In this document: positions 12,305-23,604 of the stretch, piece by piece | How the letters are laid out: the number at the start of each line of letters is the position of its first letter | How positions within the stretch are numbered: position 1 is the stretch's first letter | DNA from: Brachynemurus nebulosus | Taxonomy: Eukaryota; Arthropoda; Insecta; Neuroptera; Myrmeleontidae | DNA length: 64,000 bases | Reading direction: 5' to 3' | NCBI GenBank assembly: GCA_035578155.1 | Contig: JAPWDM010000003.1 | Span: 25,052,416 to 25,116,415, forward strand | Program-made: the position numbers and the translations under genes | Notes under the pieces: generated by a model | What the model was told of the DNA's origin: nothing | The model's database searches: none | What the model saw: only the letters and a program-made list of their open reading frames with translations

Positions 12305-14072
12305 GGCATCATGACGCTGGCCGGAAATTTTTTTGTAGTCAAAATTTAACAACTTCAATCGATTGTAGGCCGTTTGTAGATGTTTGTAGTATATTTATTT
12401 TCGTTTGTAGCCCTTTAGTTTATTTGTAATTAACAATCAAAATTTTGTACTGAAGTTAGCCGGAAGCAATCGTGAATGTAATTTTTTTTGGTAACAATAG
12501 AAAGATTATCGTTTGTAGTGTCTAAATATGACGGTAAAATGTTAGCAGGGTCGCCTGATGAAGCATAATTAATTAAAAAGTTATTTTAAAAAAATGCGCA
12601 TGCGTACCATTTTAAATTTGCTCCATGTGAGTTCGTTATTTTAAATTTGAGGCATGTATAGGTTTTATTGCATCATATTATTCAAAATTTAGCAGATTGC
12701 GTTTATGATTACAGTAAAATTTGATCTAAAAGCTTTTTTATTTTTAATTAATTATGAAAGATAATAATAAATAATAAACTCTCAAAAAGGAAAACTTCTT
12801 ACACCTTCACATTTTTAAACTCATGTGCTTTTATCGCAAAGAGAAGAGTGCTATGGATTTTATTTCGACAATGGTTTCTAGAATATCTTGATATCTAATC
12901 TTATATGCTTTAAAACTTCAAAATTAAAAAATATTACAAAAAGTTAACCACATGTAACAGAATAATTATGTCGTTTTATGAGGTTGTTATATTTTTGAAA
13001 ATAAAAATAAAACAATGAATTTTAAAAAAGTAATTTTTTTATTTCAATAAAACATGTTTAATAATATTATATAATATATATTATTAAAATAATTTTTCTT
13101 AATACACTATCAAAAATACATCGTATCTTCTTTTAAACTTGTGTCAGCAATTGGTATGAATGAAAAATTCTAAAAAAGTAGCAGCTTTAAATAATAAAAT
13201 CTCACAAGCATTTTCAAAAATGTGCAAATTAAACAAACTCATCAGTTACTGAAGCAAATCTTTAAAAAATAATTTACTTAATATGAAAATAACTGATTTG
13301 TTACTTTTAACCAAACTGAAGTTTTCTTGTAACGAGCCACCTTTCGAGTAGTTAACTCAATAACAGGTTTAACACAATAGAAAATTATTTATTATTATTA
13401 TCTATCTTTCATTAATAATTTATTATTATTATCTTTCATAATTAATTAAAAATAAAAAAATTTTTTGACTAAATTTTACTGTGATCATACGCAATCTGTT
13501 AAATTTTGAATAATATAATGCAATAAAACCTATACATGCCTCAAATTTAAAATAACGAACTCACATGGAGCAAATTTAAAATGGTACGCATGCGCAATTT
13601 TTTTAAACAACTTTTTAATTAATTATGCTTCATCAGGCGACCCTATTAACATTTTACCGTTATATTTAGACACTACAAACGATAATCTTTCTATTGTTAA
13701 CAAAAAAAATTACATTCACGATTGCTTCAGGCTAACTTCAGTACTAAATTTTGATTGTTAATTACAAATAAACTAAAGGGCTACAAACGAAAATAAATAT
13801 ACTACAAACATCTACAAACGGCCTACAATCGACTGAAGTTATTAAATTTTGACTACAAAAAAACTTCCGGCCAGCGTCATCAGAGGCGTAGCGACGGGGG
13901 TGCAAGGGGGTCTATCATGCACCGGGCGCGACTTGCAGAAGGGCGCCAAATGTGTACCAAAGAGGTGCCAAATATTAACTATACGTGTTTTTGGTAGAAA
14001 TGGGGGGCGCCAATAAAGTGTCGTGCCCCGGGCGCTAGTTATGTTCACTACGCCACTGAGCGTCATGATGCC
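12305..14072. mobile_element. Mutator-like long-TIR foldback element
   Basis: The left end GGCATCATGACGCTGGCC matches the inverse of the right end, and the flanks are a perfect 9-bp direct repeat GTAGTTCTT (12296-12304 and 14073-14081). The inverted arms are about 470 bp each (left to about 12780, right from about 13380 once the nested hAT MITE is removed) and highly similar. A 9-bp duplication with long TIRs is the signature of Mutator-like elements. The roughly 600-bp loop is AT-rich, and no transposase was recognised. The right arm is interrupted at 13881-14058. Confidence 0.85.
13881..14058. mobile_element. hAT-type MITE, 178 bp, nested
   Basis: The ends are CAGAGGCGTAGCGAC and the inverse of CAGTGGCGTAGTGA. 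The element is flanked by a perfect 8-bp duplication AGCGTCAT (13873-13880 and 14059-14066). It is GC-rich, has no gene and sits inside the right arm of the Mutator-like element, so it is the younger insertion. The 74-codon minus frame across it is incidental. Confidence 0.92.
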
Positions 14073-14081
14073 GTAGTTCTT

Positions 14082-14571
14082 TTTAATTGCTTTTAGAATA
14101 AAATCATATCAGTTGTAAAGTAATGTCTTCTAATGTTTGTAACTGTTTTAGTTAAATAGAAAATTATGTACCTACTTTGACTCAGGCTAGTAAAATATTA
14201 TGAAAATAAAATAATATTTCTGCAATTACTTCGTTTTCCATATAAATTACGGATAAACTTGCTATTATCAAAAAATTATGGAGTAATGATATAGACTCCG
14301 AGTCAAGTTTCTACTGTTTTCACTGCTTCATATTTCGTTGAACTGAAATTCGTATTACACGAATCCACTAAAAAATCTACAGAATCATAAATCAAGGAAT
14401 TTTCAAGTCATAAAAGCCCAACGGAAAACAGTATAGGTATCATTGAAAAATAATTAACTTCAATTTAAAAAAATGAAATTGTACTTCGCACTGTTAATGA
14501 GGTTCTATACCGTACATTGTATACAATGATTAATTAAAAATGCAATTTTTAATTATGGGTATACCTACGCC
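14082..14571. other. Spacer, nothing recognised
   Basis: AT-rich sequence without gene, RNA or repeat-family match. Confidence 0.4.
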
Positions 14572-14574
14572 TAA

Positions 14575-14998
14575 GGCCCGATTTACATTAACGCTCCGCT
14601 CTCAGTGCGCTCCCGCTGCACTCTCGCTCCGATATAATCTTGTTGTGTTCACATTGCAGTGCTGATATCATGCTGGTACGCTGCCAGTTCGGTCTCAGAT
14701 CGATACAAATATCTTTTCATAACAACTGAATGCAAGCGGAGTGGAGTGGAATCAAAAAAGTGTTTACACTATAGGTGCAAGCCATAACAGATCTGATATC
14801 GCTCCGATAAAATATTACCTGAGTGGTATTGATATTGGAGTGGCATTGGAGCCAGAGCGTACCGCAACTGATATCGGACCGATATCAGAGCGATGATGTG
14901 AACACACCCATTGTTTATTGTGTAAGAATATTTTATCGAATCGGGAGCGTAGCGATGTCGCGTCGTACCGAGAGCGGAGCGTTAATGTAAATCGGGCC
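14575..14998. mobile_element. PIF/Harbinger-type MITE, 424 bp
   Basis: The termini are GGCCCGATTTACATTAACG and its inverse (at least 28 bp of TIR), flanked by TAA on both sides (14572-14574 and 14999-15001). The 3-bp TAA duplication and GGCCC start are typical of PIF/Harbinger MITEs. The interior repeats GATATC/CCGATA words several times (for example CTGATATCGGACCGATATCA), giving secondary hairpins. It is non-coding. Confidence 0.88.
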
Positions 14999-15351
14999 TA
15001 ACCTGTATCAACCAAACTACAGTCACCTCGATAAGGTTAAATTGATTTTTGTTCAGTATCACACCAAGCTATTTATATCTGTGTCACCATCAATGTCATG
15101 TATCAAATGACAATTCTATTTTTAACAAACAGACAGAACAGCAAAATCTATTCTACTTCTAATTTATCACAATTTAACATCACAATTTTCTATTCTAGTA
15201 ATTCTACATAGTTTGCGCGATAATGAAAGCATGCACTTGGTACAAATTATATATTCAGCAATTTTTTTTTTATTTTTTGCTTTAATTAACTCGATAATTA
15301 AACATGAGGTAATGATATTCATCAGTACTCTACGCCCGCGGCTTTCAGCTA

Positions 15352-15519
15352 CTATACAAGGTGTCAATTTAAAAATAAGCCAGGCCTCATAATTTTGGAA
15401 CGGTGGCAGATAATTATAATTTGCTAAAATCGTTTCTAAGATATGGAGGAGGAACCATTATAACCCACATAGATGCTTTCTGCAATCAACTCCTTAGATC
15501 CCAGTCATCACAACCCCAC
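15352..15519 (+). repeat. Family G repeat, copy 1
   Basis: The stretch from TACAAGGTGTCAATTT through AATAAGCCAG to ATGGAGGAGGAACCATTAT is a diverged match to 19427-19592 read on the other strand (ACAGAGGATGTCAATTTG ... ACATGGAGGGAAATCATTAT). It directly abuts family A copy 4. No coding sequence or known family was recognised. Confidence 0.55.
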
Positions 15520-15646
15520 TTTTTAGTCGAATTTTCTCCGAAAAATTAGACTTATACAGTCTATACGATAAGAGCTGTGAGAGGCGAGACCAGGGGCGCT
15601 ATCCGTTTTCGGACCCGTAGAACACGATTATGTAAAAAAAAAGATG

Positions 15647-15743
<97 letters not shown>

Positions 15744-17257
15744 CCCGCAACCTTTTAATATGTGTAGGGCCCCCCTATGGAAGTTAAGAGATGAAATTTG
15801 GTAAGTGGGGCTTATTCCGATGCACAACAATACTATCAAAGTGGAGTCAAATTTTGGGCAAATTTTTTTTCGGACCCGACTTTTAAGGGGGTGGTGGGGG
15901 GCGGAAAAGCAATGAAACTTTTCCAAAGTTTTTAATAAGGTTTTAAATAATGTTTCGGTCAATTATCTACAACATATCCAAAATTCAGCTTCCTAGGATG
16001 ATATGGTGGGAGTAGAGGTGGGAAAAACCATTTTCGCTGGATCTAACAGGCCCCCAGCCCCCCAGAATTAACGTAGAGGGTTGAAATTTGGTGTGTTGAT
16101 AAAGTTCGTACCTAGGTTGTGCTTTTTGGAGGTTTTAATATTTTACCCCCACCCCCCTCATTTTTAAGCTACAATTTCATGCATTTTCGACGTTTTCGAA
16201 GTTTGTACCACTCGCACAGGTCACCCGAATAAACCTAGAGGGCTGAAATTTTGTATTCGGATTGAGTTAGTATCAAGGGGGTGCCTTTTGGGGGTCTCGA
16301 CTTTTAACCCCTACCCCCACCATTTTTATACCCAAAAGAACATGATTTTTCTTGTTTTTTAACAGTTTCGTTCGGGTCAAAATCTCCCCAAATAAACCTA
16401 GAGGGCTGAAATTTGGTGTACAGGTTAAGCTAATAGCCAGACACTGTTTTTTGGAGGTTTCAACTTTTAACCCTTACCCCCACGATTTTTACGCCAATAT
16501 TTCCTTAATTTTTTTGCTTGTTTTCTAACATGTCTAGAGACTCCATAAGGAAACCTAGAGGGCTGAAATTTTGTACGTGTATTCAGTTAGTATCCAGCTA
16601 GTACCTTTTAGGGAGCCCGCATCACTTTTCCCCCCACTTCTCCCATTTTTACATCGGAATTGAATGCTATTGTTAAATGTGTTTTAAAAGCATTATGTTT
16701 ATTCTAAATACAAGTAGGCGAATAGTAATTTTAAAAAATTTAAAAAAAAGTGAACTTACTTTTATGACAAATGAAATACATACATATTAAGTAATTTAAA
16801 AATGTTATTAAAGTCACTGTTTATTTATAAATTAGGAATTTTGGATTTTTAGTATTTATAAAATAGAAATTTTGGATTTTTTTGGAAAGAAAAAATATCT
16901 TTATAAAGGCCTTCCAGTTTACTATTTAAGGTCCTTTTTTAATTTTTAAAACTAAAACATAAAGGCAATTAGCGAATAAACATGGGCAGGAATGTCCTCG
17001 TACGAATTGTGTTGGCTTTTTTTCTGCTACCTGTTTTCGGCACAAAATTGAAATTTACTGAGATACAGCCCTTAAATACTTAAAACCTTTTTTTAAAGCC
17101 TCGATCAGCCGAACACTCATCACCAGTTTTGAAACCAACAAAATGACAATTCGGTTGTAGACTTTCAATCACATTTCGCTTGTAGACATTCAATACCGAA
17201 GATGAAGGGGAAAATTCGACTACCCTGATGGGGCCCCGCTGCTCACGGCGTTTTTTT
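15520..17257 (+). repeat. Family A repeat, copy 4 (most complete)
   Basis: A near-identical match to copy 1 over its whole length, but with an expanded (TA)n at 15651-15741 and a few substitutions, so the two copies are young or recently homogenised. It ends GCTCACGGCG plus seven T. ACCCCACT occurs directly before the element (about 15513-15520) and again about 14 bp after the T run (about 17268-17275); this is a possible 8-bp target duplication if the tail extends that far. The 133-codon frame across the TA tract is an artefact. Confidence 0.88.
15651..15741. repeat. (TA)n microsatellite inside family A
   Basis: About 90 bp of TA at the same internal position where copy 1 has only about 20 bp and copy 3 about 68 bp. 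Tract length therefore varies between copies of one element. Confidence 0.97.
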
Positions 17258-17661
17258 AAATTATAAGACCCCACTGGTGGTACAACATCATTATAAAGCA
17301 CTTTTAAAAATACTTTTCATTCCTATTGGCAGGGTGCGTAGTATATGGTGGGGATAATTAAATCGATTGCAGCGTGAGTAGTGGAGAAAATAGGCAATAA
17401 TACATGCTCATATGTGTTTATAGTGTAATAAAAAATATTAAATAAAAATATAATACATTGATCCACTTTGATTATAAACGCAATTGCCACTAATACGTCG
17501 TTCCTTATTTATCTGTCAACGTATTAACGTCTACACGTCAATACATAAATACAGAATTGAAAATATTTCGAGATATTTTAAACTCACATGCAATGATGTT
17601 TCATAAGAAGTTATTGATGTTTGCTTTATGTATGACTGTACATTCAGCTAAATGACTTATG

Positions 17662-17751
17662 TCAGCATTTCTTAATTTTCGAATTTCCCTGACGTGCTTC
17701 ACCATCACCAGCAACTTTTTCCTCTGCATAGTCCGGGGTTGGAAGGAAATA
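17662..17751 (-). CDS. Candidate terminal exon, unknown protein
   Basis: On the minus strand an acceptor (TTATCAAGACAG) is followed by 29 sense codons, starting YFLPTPDYAEEKVAGDG and ending KIKKC, then TGA. Amino-acid composition (few Lys/Asn/Ile/Phe artefacts, several Gly, Glu, Ala) and local GC are unlike the AT-rich surroundings, which suggests real coding sequence. I recognise no domain. It could be the last exon of a host gene on the minus strand or a fragment of one. No clear polyadenylation signal was seen just downstream. A chance reading frame cannot be excluded. Confidence 0.35.
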   Translation of the reverse strand, partial: YFLPTPDYAEEKVAGDGEARQGNSKIKKC

Positions 17752-18388
17752 CTGTCTTGATAATTATATCCACGTTAACGTCGAAAATTGTTTAAATACT
17801 TTATTAATACAATTATTATACTTCATCCAGTATTTTATACCTCAAATTGTTCAAATTTATTTATAAAAAAAAATAGTTAATTGTAAATAACAAATATTTG
17901 TATTCAGACTTTACGGTTTTTTTGAAAATATTTTAAATTTATTTCCACGGTTACCATTATTTAATAGCATGAAAAAATGTATATTATAGATGTCGTTGGC
18001 ATCATGCACCCAGCCAATACCAGATATAATGTTATTTTATCAATAACTTTTAGAAAAATACAAAAATTTAAATTTCAGTAAGTCAGAGAATAATGGAAAT
18101 CATTTTGAGCATCTGACCTAGATTAGATTCTGTGATTTTTAAATATAGTTTATTACTGCTGGTTATTGTAGCGTTCATCTGTGCATTTTAATTTTATATA
18201 CGTGTAATTTGTAAAAATAGACTGGTTTGGAAATAATACATAATTTGGCATTTATAACATTACATTTGAATAAATTAATTTAAATATTTATTATAATTTT
18301 CCAAAAATAATCATTAAATTAATAGTATTTTGTGTCCTGCGACTTAAAGGTTGTAATTACTTAGATGATTTTATTTGAAGTAGTGATT
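17752..18388. other. Spacer without recognised features
   Basis: AT-rich sequence between the candidate exon at 17.7 kb and the Tc1-like element. The 17258-17660 stretch is similar. No gene, RNA or repeat family was identified. Confidence 0.4.
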
Positions 18389-18390
18389 TA

Positions 18391-19276
18391 CAGTCTGTCA
18401 CACAAGAGCGTCGTCTCCATCTTTAAAACAAAAATTATTATTTCTCAGAAATGAATAAATTAACTTAAAGTACACTAAAAACACTATTACGCATTTACTT
18501 AGTAAGTTGCCCAGACTTCGTTATTGTCTAGAATTTGTGGGTACAGTTTTTTACAAGATTTTTCGCATTTGTTGCGGTAAGGACCGCCAGAGAGCTCGGA
18601 TATGGCGGCACACCTGTTTTAATAAAAGACGAAGTATATTTGGTAGAAACCCATGTGTAAAAACACGTTTCCTTAGTAAAAACTACATTACTCCAATCAC
18701 GATTCAAATTTTGCCTAGTCCACAAGCGTCACTTTTTGACATGCTCTGATTTAAGGAAACGTTTCAGCATCGTACTACGCCAAGAAATATTTGTTTAGTT
18801 TAGTCGCCTATTTAGAGTCATTATGCTAATATTAATTTCCTTTTTAGCCAATAACGTTTGTCTTTGTTGCAGTACTAAAAAAGGCTTCCGTTGAAATAAC
18901 TTAAAAATGGTTTTATCTTCATTTTCAGAATACCCTCGCGTTTTTTTATTTCTCGGGAAAATTGTTGACCCTTTTCTGACCATTATATCACAACACCCAC
19001 TTCTATACGAAGTCTTCTGGTTTGTGCATATCTTAAGCAGCAGCTTTATTAGTCATTTGAAGTCTTTTACTGTGAACATTGCCTCAAAACATTTTGCATA
19101 TGACGCACTCATTTTGGAAATGTTGCGTTCTTATCGTAATACAAAGTAATACTGGTTTCTCATGCACAAAGCGTAGTAGTCTATCCTACCCTTCAACGAA
19201 TGGTAGGTACAGTAGTGGAGCTTCCTAATAGTTTCCTCTTGAAACAGTCAATCGGACGCTCTTGTGTGACAGACTG
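18391..19276 (-). mobile_element. Degenerate Tc1-like transposon
   Basis: Twenty-two-base terminal inverted repeats (CAGTCTGTCACACAAGAG at the left, its inverse at the right) are flanked by TA on each side (18389-18390 and 19277-19278), as in Tc1/mariner elements. At 886 bp it is shorter than the usual 1.3-1.7 kb and carries only a broken minus-strand transposase. The TIRs are well preserved although the gene is dead. Confidence 0.88.
18528..19108 (-). pseudogene. Tc1-like transposase pseudogene
   Basis: Minus-strand pieces read MSASYAKCFEAMFTVKDF, then DIMVRKGSTIFPRNKKTRG, LLAKKEINISIMTLNRRLN, and RQNLNRDWSNVVFTKETCF with YTWVSTKYTSS. The block 'LNxDWSNVVFTDExxFY' is the hallmark around the first catalytic Asp of Tc1-like DDE transposases. 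Here the position reads Lys-Glu, so the first catalytic Asp is apparently lost. Several stops and at least one frameshift separate the pieces, and the C-terminal catalytic part is deleted. It should have encoded a nuclear cut-and-paste transposase and is now inactive. Confidence 0.8.
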
Positions 19277-19426
19277 TAATTTGGTATTTATAACTTTGAA
19301 TAACTGATTTTTCCTATTAGTCAAATAATAATAGATAAATTAACATCATTGTTGGTATTAATGAATAGCATTTAGAGTTTTTCATTGATTTACTACAAAT
19401 GGGTTCTACAATTTAAAAAAATAGGA

Positions 19427-19592
19427 TAAGGGTGGGTGGAGACCAAGAGGCTGGTGGCAGAAGATTCTCATTTGAATCATAATGATTTCCCTCCATGTTC
19501 TAGGAACGGTTTTCACAAATAATTACCTGTTAAAGTTTTAAATATATGAGAGCTGGTTTATTTCAAATTGACATCCTCTGTATGTTCACGGC
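19427..19592 (-). repeat. Family G repeat, copy 2
   Basis: Minus-strand diverged match to 15352-15519 over about 165 bp, with the same end word (ATGTCAATTTGAAATAAACC). The shared length and orientation suggest an old interspersed repeat. Confidence 0.5.
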
Positions 19593-20350
19593 TGCTTTGA
19601 AACTTAAATGCACTGCTAATCATTTTTATAATTAGACAATCCATAAATACACATTTGCATTAATATTGTATAATATATTCATATTATTATTTCATAGGTA
19701 TACATATAGTATATGATCTATGCTTAAGATTATAATCGAAAATCAATAATGAGAAAGTTTATTTTTGTACAAGCAGTTATTTGTAAGACTTATAGCAGAG
19801 CTATCTAAATTGCATTAAAATTTTCCTATATAAAGTTTTATAATCTTTTATTAACGATAATTGCAGTGCCAGTTTTTATTTTTGCTATAGACAGAAGAAA
19901 ATATGTGTAAAAGAGCAGAAATGATTTTCATGTAATTTAAAATAATCTATCAAACATTATATAATAATATATGACAGCAAAACCAGTCACAAGGGGAATT
20001 TCAAGATTAAAAGTTTATTTTGTGTGCTTTTACAAGAAAAAAAATTGAAGTTTTAGCGGAAACAAGTTTATAATATTACTGCTATAAGTCAATTACAACA
20101 ATATTTCAATAAAAATATTTTTTGCAATTCCGGGACTAAAATATATACCTTAGTCCCTCATAATAGCGAGGGACTAAATAGTTAATAATAATTTTACCCC
20201 CCCCCCCCCCTCTTAAATCAAATGGGATATAACAAAATTTATAGAACACCATTCACCAAACGAAATTTAACTTAAATAACATTGGTAGATAATGAACTAC
20301 TAATTTAAAATAATACACAAATTCAAACTTGTAGATATAAAGACAAATCA
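19593..20350. other. Spacer; small palindrome and C run
   Basis: No gene is seen. A short hairpin TAGTCCCTC ... GAGGGACTA lies at about 20151-20177 and a 14-base C run at about 20197-20210. Confidence 0.45.
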
Positions 20351-20446
20351 TCAGCTGAGTATTGGTTTGTACCAAGTCCACTTTTTAAAAATTTTGTCTA
20401 GGTGGTTATTTTGATATGGACTTGTTACAAGCCAATACTCAGCTGA
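20351..20446. repeat. Hairpin, 31-bp arms
   Basis: TCAGCTGAGTATTGGTTTGT and its near-perfect inverse enclose a loop of about 35 bp. It is a probable small foldback insertion. Confidence 0.75.
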
Positions 20447-20494
20447 CGAAATAGTTATGTGTATTATATTGTATAATTTATTTAATTTACTTAC

Positions 20495-20617
20495 AGTATA
20501 ATTGATGTCATATTGTTTTGCATAATTTAAATAACATTTAAATGACTCCCTTCTTAATTTTTCAGTCTCTCGATCCTTTACGGGCCCTCTGACAACAAAC
20601 TTCATTTTCGGAATCAA
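20495..20617 (-). CDS. Candidate first exon, unknown protein
   Basis: A minus-strand frame opens at ATG (two in-frame starts, MIPKMKF) and runs 41 codons (contains KDRETEKLRRESF and NYAKQYDINYT) into a consensus 5' splice donor GTAAGTAA. The charged, helix-like composition and the good donor suggest a real exon, but no domain was recognised and no partner exon is proven. The longer unspliced frame would run into the adjacent hairpin, which argues that it is spliced if genuine. Confidence 0.3.
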
Positions 20618-20897
20618 AAGTTACATTTTAGTCCCCTTGTTCTATATAATATACTATTTAATGAAATAGTAAAAGTATTGCTCCTGAAATTTTGAAAGAA
20701 GTCATACAGGAAATTAAACAGTCCCTTTCCTTTTATCCCAATAAAATAATTTTCAAGGGTCTTCTGTTTGTTTGACTTTAAAAAATGATAAGTAAAAAAA
20801 TAAAATGATAAATAAACAATATTTTTTTAAATAATAGACAAATATTTTACTTCGCAAAATATCACTTTTATTTTTGAAACTGTGACAATATTGTTTC

Positions 20898-21007
20898 AAA
20901 CCGTCAATTCATTTTCAAACAGAATGAAATTGAATGGCTTGATTCTGTTTGAAAATGAACTGACGGTTTACAAATATGGAATACCATAAAGTAACGCTCA
21001 AATCTAT
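20898..21007. repeat. Hairpin followed by a recurrent end motif
   Basis: Arms AACCGTCAATTCATTTTC and inverse (28-29 bp) are followed at 20979-21007 by GGAATACCATAAAGTAACG plus CTCAAATCTAT, a motif seen after other hairpins at 21259 and 39431. Confidence 0.7.
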
Positions 21008-21133
21008 GAATAGTTTTTTTTTTTTTTTTTTTGAAGAAAATGTTAATCCAAAAAATACAAGGATAAAAGCAAAACGTTCTTTTGGAAAACAGAGGCCAAC
21101 TTAATCACTGCCATTTTGGGAAATACGTTCTGT

Positions 21134-21287
21134 AAATAATAAACAAATACTTTACTTTGCAAAATACCACTTTTATTTTTGAAACTGTAACAATATTGTT
21201 TCAAAAATAAAAGTGGTATTTTGCAAAGCTAAGTATTTGTTTATTATTTAAAAATATGGAATACCATAAAGTAACGCTCAAATCTAT
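21134..21287. repeat. Hairpin with the same end motif
   Basis: A palindrome of about 50-bp arms (AAATACCACTTTTATTTTTG and inverse) with a roughly 12-bp loop, followed by the GGAATACCATAAAGTAACG motif. Its left arm is nearly the same as sequence preceding the 20898 hairpin (about 20845-20895), so the two are copies of one element family in tandem. Confidence 0.75.
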
Positions 21288-22582
21288 TAATATTAATGAA
21301 ATATGTTCTCTTAACATTTTAATTGCAACTACTTCAATTAATATTCAGTTAAAGAGAAAATTAAAATTTTTATTTTACTGGAAAAAAGGAAACTACCTAC
21401 ATACAGAATGTGTACGTAATTTATAATTTCAACTATAAAATACAACGTCTACTTCTATTCAATCCCTAAAATATTACAATATTTTTCAATGCATCATCGT
21501 ACGAATAATAGCCGTTAGGTTCTATTCACTACTCTAGGCTAATGTTTGACTTTGATTTTTATTCTTCCATAATAATGTTAATACAAAAAAAAATTATATT
21601 GTTTGTTTTTATTATTATTTGATTGCTGTCATCAACAAGTCAGAAACACTGTTCGTCGCACACGTTAAATAAAAAAAAAAATTACACGGAAAAATCATTT
21701 ATTTTCCCGATATTGACATCTTTTGTTAGACGTAGCGAAATGAATGATATTTCAAAATGATTCTTTTGATATATTTTTTTTATTGATATTATTTTTTTCC
21801 TTTACGGACATCTTTGTAATTTATTGTTTTGTTTTTTTCGATTCATTTCTATTTGTTGTGATTCAGTTTCCGATATTGAATTTATATTATACATCGATCA
21901 TATTCGTTCGTAAGAAGAATGAGATTTAAAGGTATTTTTTTTTCTAGGTGAATGCATTCGCTCACCGTACGGCTTCGCTATATTATAGAAATGGCACGGA
22001 GTCAACTTTTAAATTAGCTGGAACAGTAGTATTTGTATAGGTACTTTGTATAGGTAAGTATCATTTCTATATTAAGTAATAATTTTTTTGGTTTTTTCAT
22101 AATTTTCGTCATAATATTGAAACAAAATTTCAACAAAATATTTAAAATCGATGAAAAACTGACAAAGCTATGCTCGAAATAACAACTTATATCTGAGTCG
22201 CTTCGGTCACTCAGCACTAATCTACCAAAAAGTGGTCTCATATTTTAGATTATACTCGCGAATAGCTCCTTTAATAAATATTTAAAGAAAAATTAGTATT
22301 ACTTTAAATAATCTTAACTTGTGGCCGAAAGCATATACGTTTAGGTATAATTTACTGGGCTAATTTACGTAAAAAACATGACTAATCGATTTCGTTCTTT
22401 AATCACGATTTCTCAAAGTTTCAAAATTTTTGAGAGAAAATAAACGTCTACCTATATTAAAATAATTTTTTTTAATACCGCTATCAAATTTTTATAGTTT
22501 GAGATTATTTCCCATTTTTTATTAATTTTTTTTTAAATTCAAAATTGCAAAAAATGTTCAATGCAATAAGTGGTAAACTTAC
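21288..22582. other. AT-rich spacer, possible splice sites
   Basis: No recognisable gene. A strong plus-strand acceptor (T-run then CTAG at about 21948) opens 30 codons (contains AFAHRTASLYYRNGTES) before a stop; a GTAAGTAT lies just after. This is discussed in the findings. The hydrophobic frame at 21744-21929 is low-complexity. Confidence 0.35.
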
Positions 22583-22687
22583 GACTCGTGAGAAAAACAC
22601 CTTCATTTTGCATAAGTAACTATAAACACATGTTATTCCGCGCTTGCTACTTGGCAGGAAATCGGAAATTTCCTCCCACTTCTTCAT
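22583..22687 (-). CDS. Candidate first or internal exon, unknown protein
   Basis: A minus-strand ATG is followed by 35 codons (MKKWEEISDFLPSSKRG ... CKMKVFFSRV) ending exactly at a consensus donor GTAAGTTT. The start KKWEEISDFLP is reminiscent of Myb/SANT-like 'W-E-x-I-A-x-x-L-P' helices, but the rest does not confirm that. It could be an exon of the same minus-strand gene as the 17.7- and 32.1-kb candidates, or chance. Confidence 0.33.
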
Positions 22688-23604
22688 GAAATGTTAATAT
22701 AATATCAAAATTGGATCAAATAAATATATTCTGATAGACAAGTATCGCACTTTGCAAATATAAAATTCAAAAATCTAGTTTTCCAAAAAACTTACCAAAA
22801 GGCTTTAATTGGGCAAAAATTAAAAATAATTTTATAAATTTTAGCAAATTAAAATTTATACCATTTATTTACATAAAAAGCAAAAGAGTAGATAACGGTA
22901 AATATTTTTATGATCGCACAATAAAAATATAGCCAATATCTCCTGTACAAAATAATATTTCAGTTGAACAAAATATGATAACGGCTTAGTTTGCCCAAAA
23001 AATAAGTCTCCAATTAAAAAAATTTCTTTTTTACTAAAATTACTAACAACCAATCATAACCACTATCCCGAATCAATTACTTTAAATTTGTTTAGATTTT
23101 TCAACGCTTCATAAAAATTTTAAATTGGCCATCAGGGATTTTCACTTTATATAATAACAACAATGTTGTGGGTTTTACATATGACGTATTGTTGATTATA
23201 GAAACGTAAGAATTCGTCCCGTAGGTACGTAATATTATAAACTCTATATGAATACATAATGTATAGTAAATTTATTCGAATATAATGTCAGTTTCGAAAA
23301 CACGTACGTCACGTCATAAATCTTGTCATAAAATAAAATAAAACCATTTGGATAGTAAGATTGGAAAGTTGACACCAAAATCAGATAACCATTCTGATTC
23401 AAATCACTTCAATAAAGCTTGATTTAAAAAAAAATAAATTTTTTAATTTGTTGATGACATCAAGTTAATTAAAAAAATTTAATGGCTTAACAACCGCTAA
23501 TAAAAAGCGTCCTTTTCACTATTGTAAAATCTACTGGAGACTACTGGAGGAAAAGGTTTCTATCGAATTAGGTCTAGTAATTCAAGCGATCGCCCTAATT
23601 CAAT
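22688..23604. other. Spacer without recognised genes
   Basis: AT-rich. Minus-strand codons just left of the psq exon (about 23560-23604) read N-stop-IELGRSLELLDLIR, which may be decayed coding continuation of that exon. Confidence 0.35.

Noticed and set aside
15561..15962. 133-codon minus frame, longest in the window
   Set aside because: Its core is poly(Ile-Tyr) from a (TA)n tract inside family A, and its flanks are the same non-coding repeat seen in copies 1 and 3.
18907..19149. 80-codon plus frame
   Set aside because: Antisense shadow of the Tc1-like transposase pseudogene.
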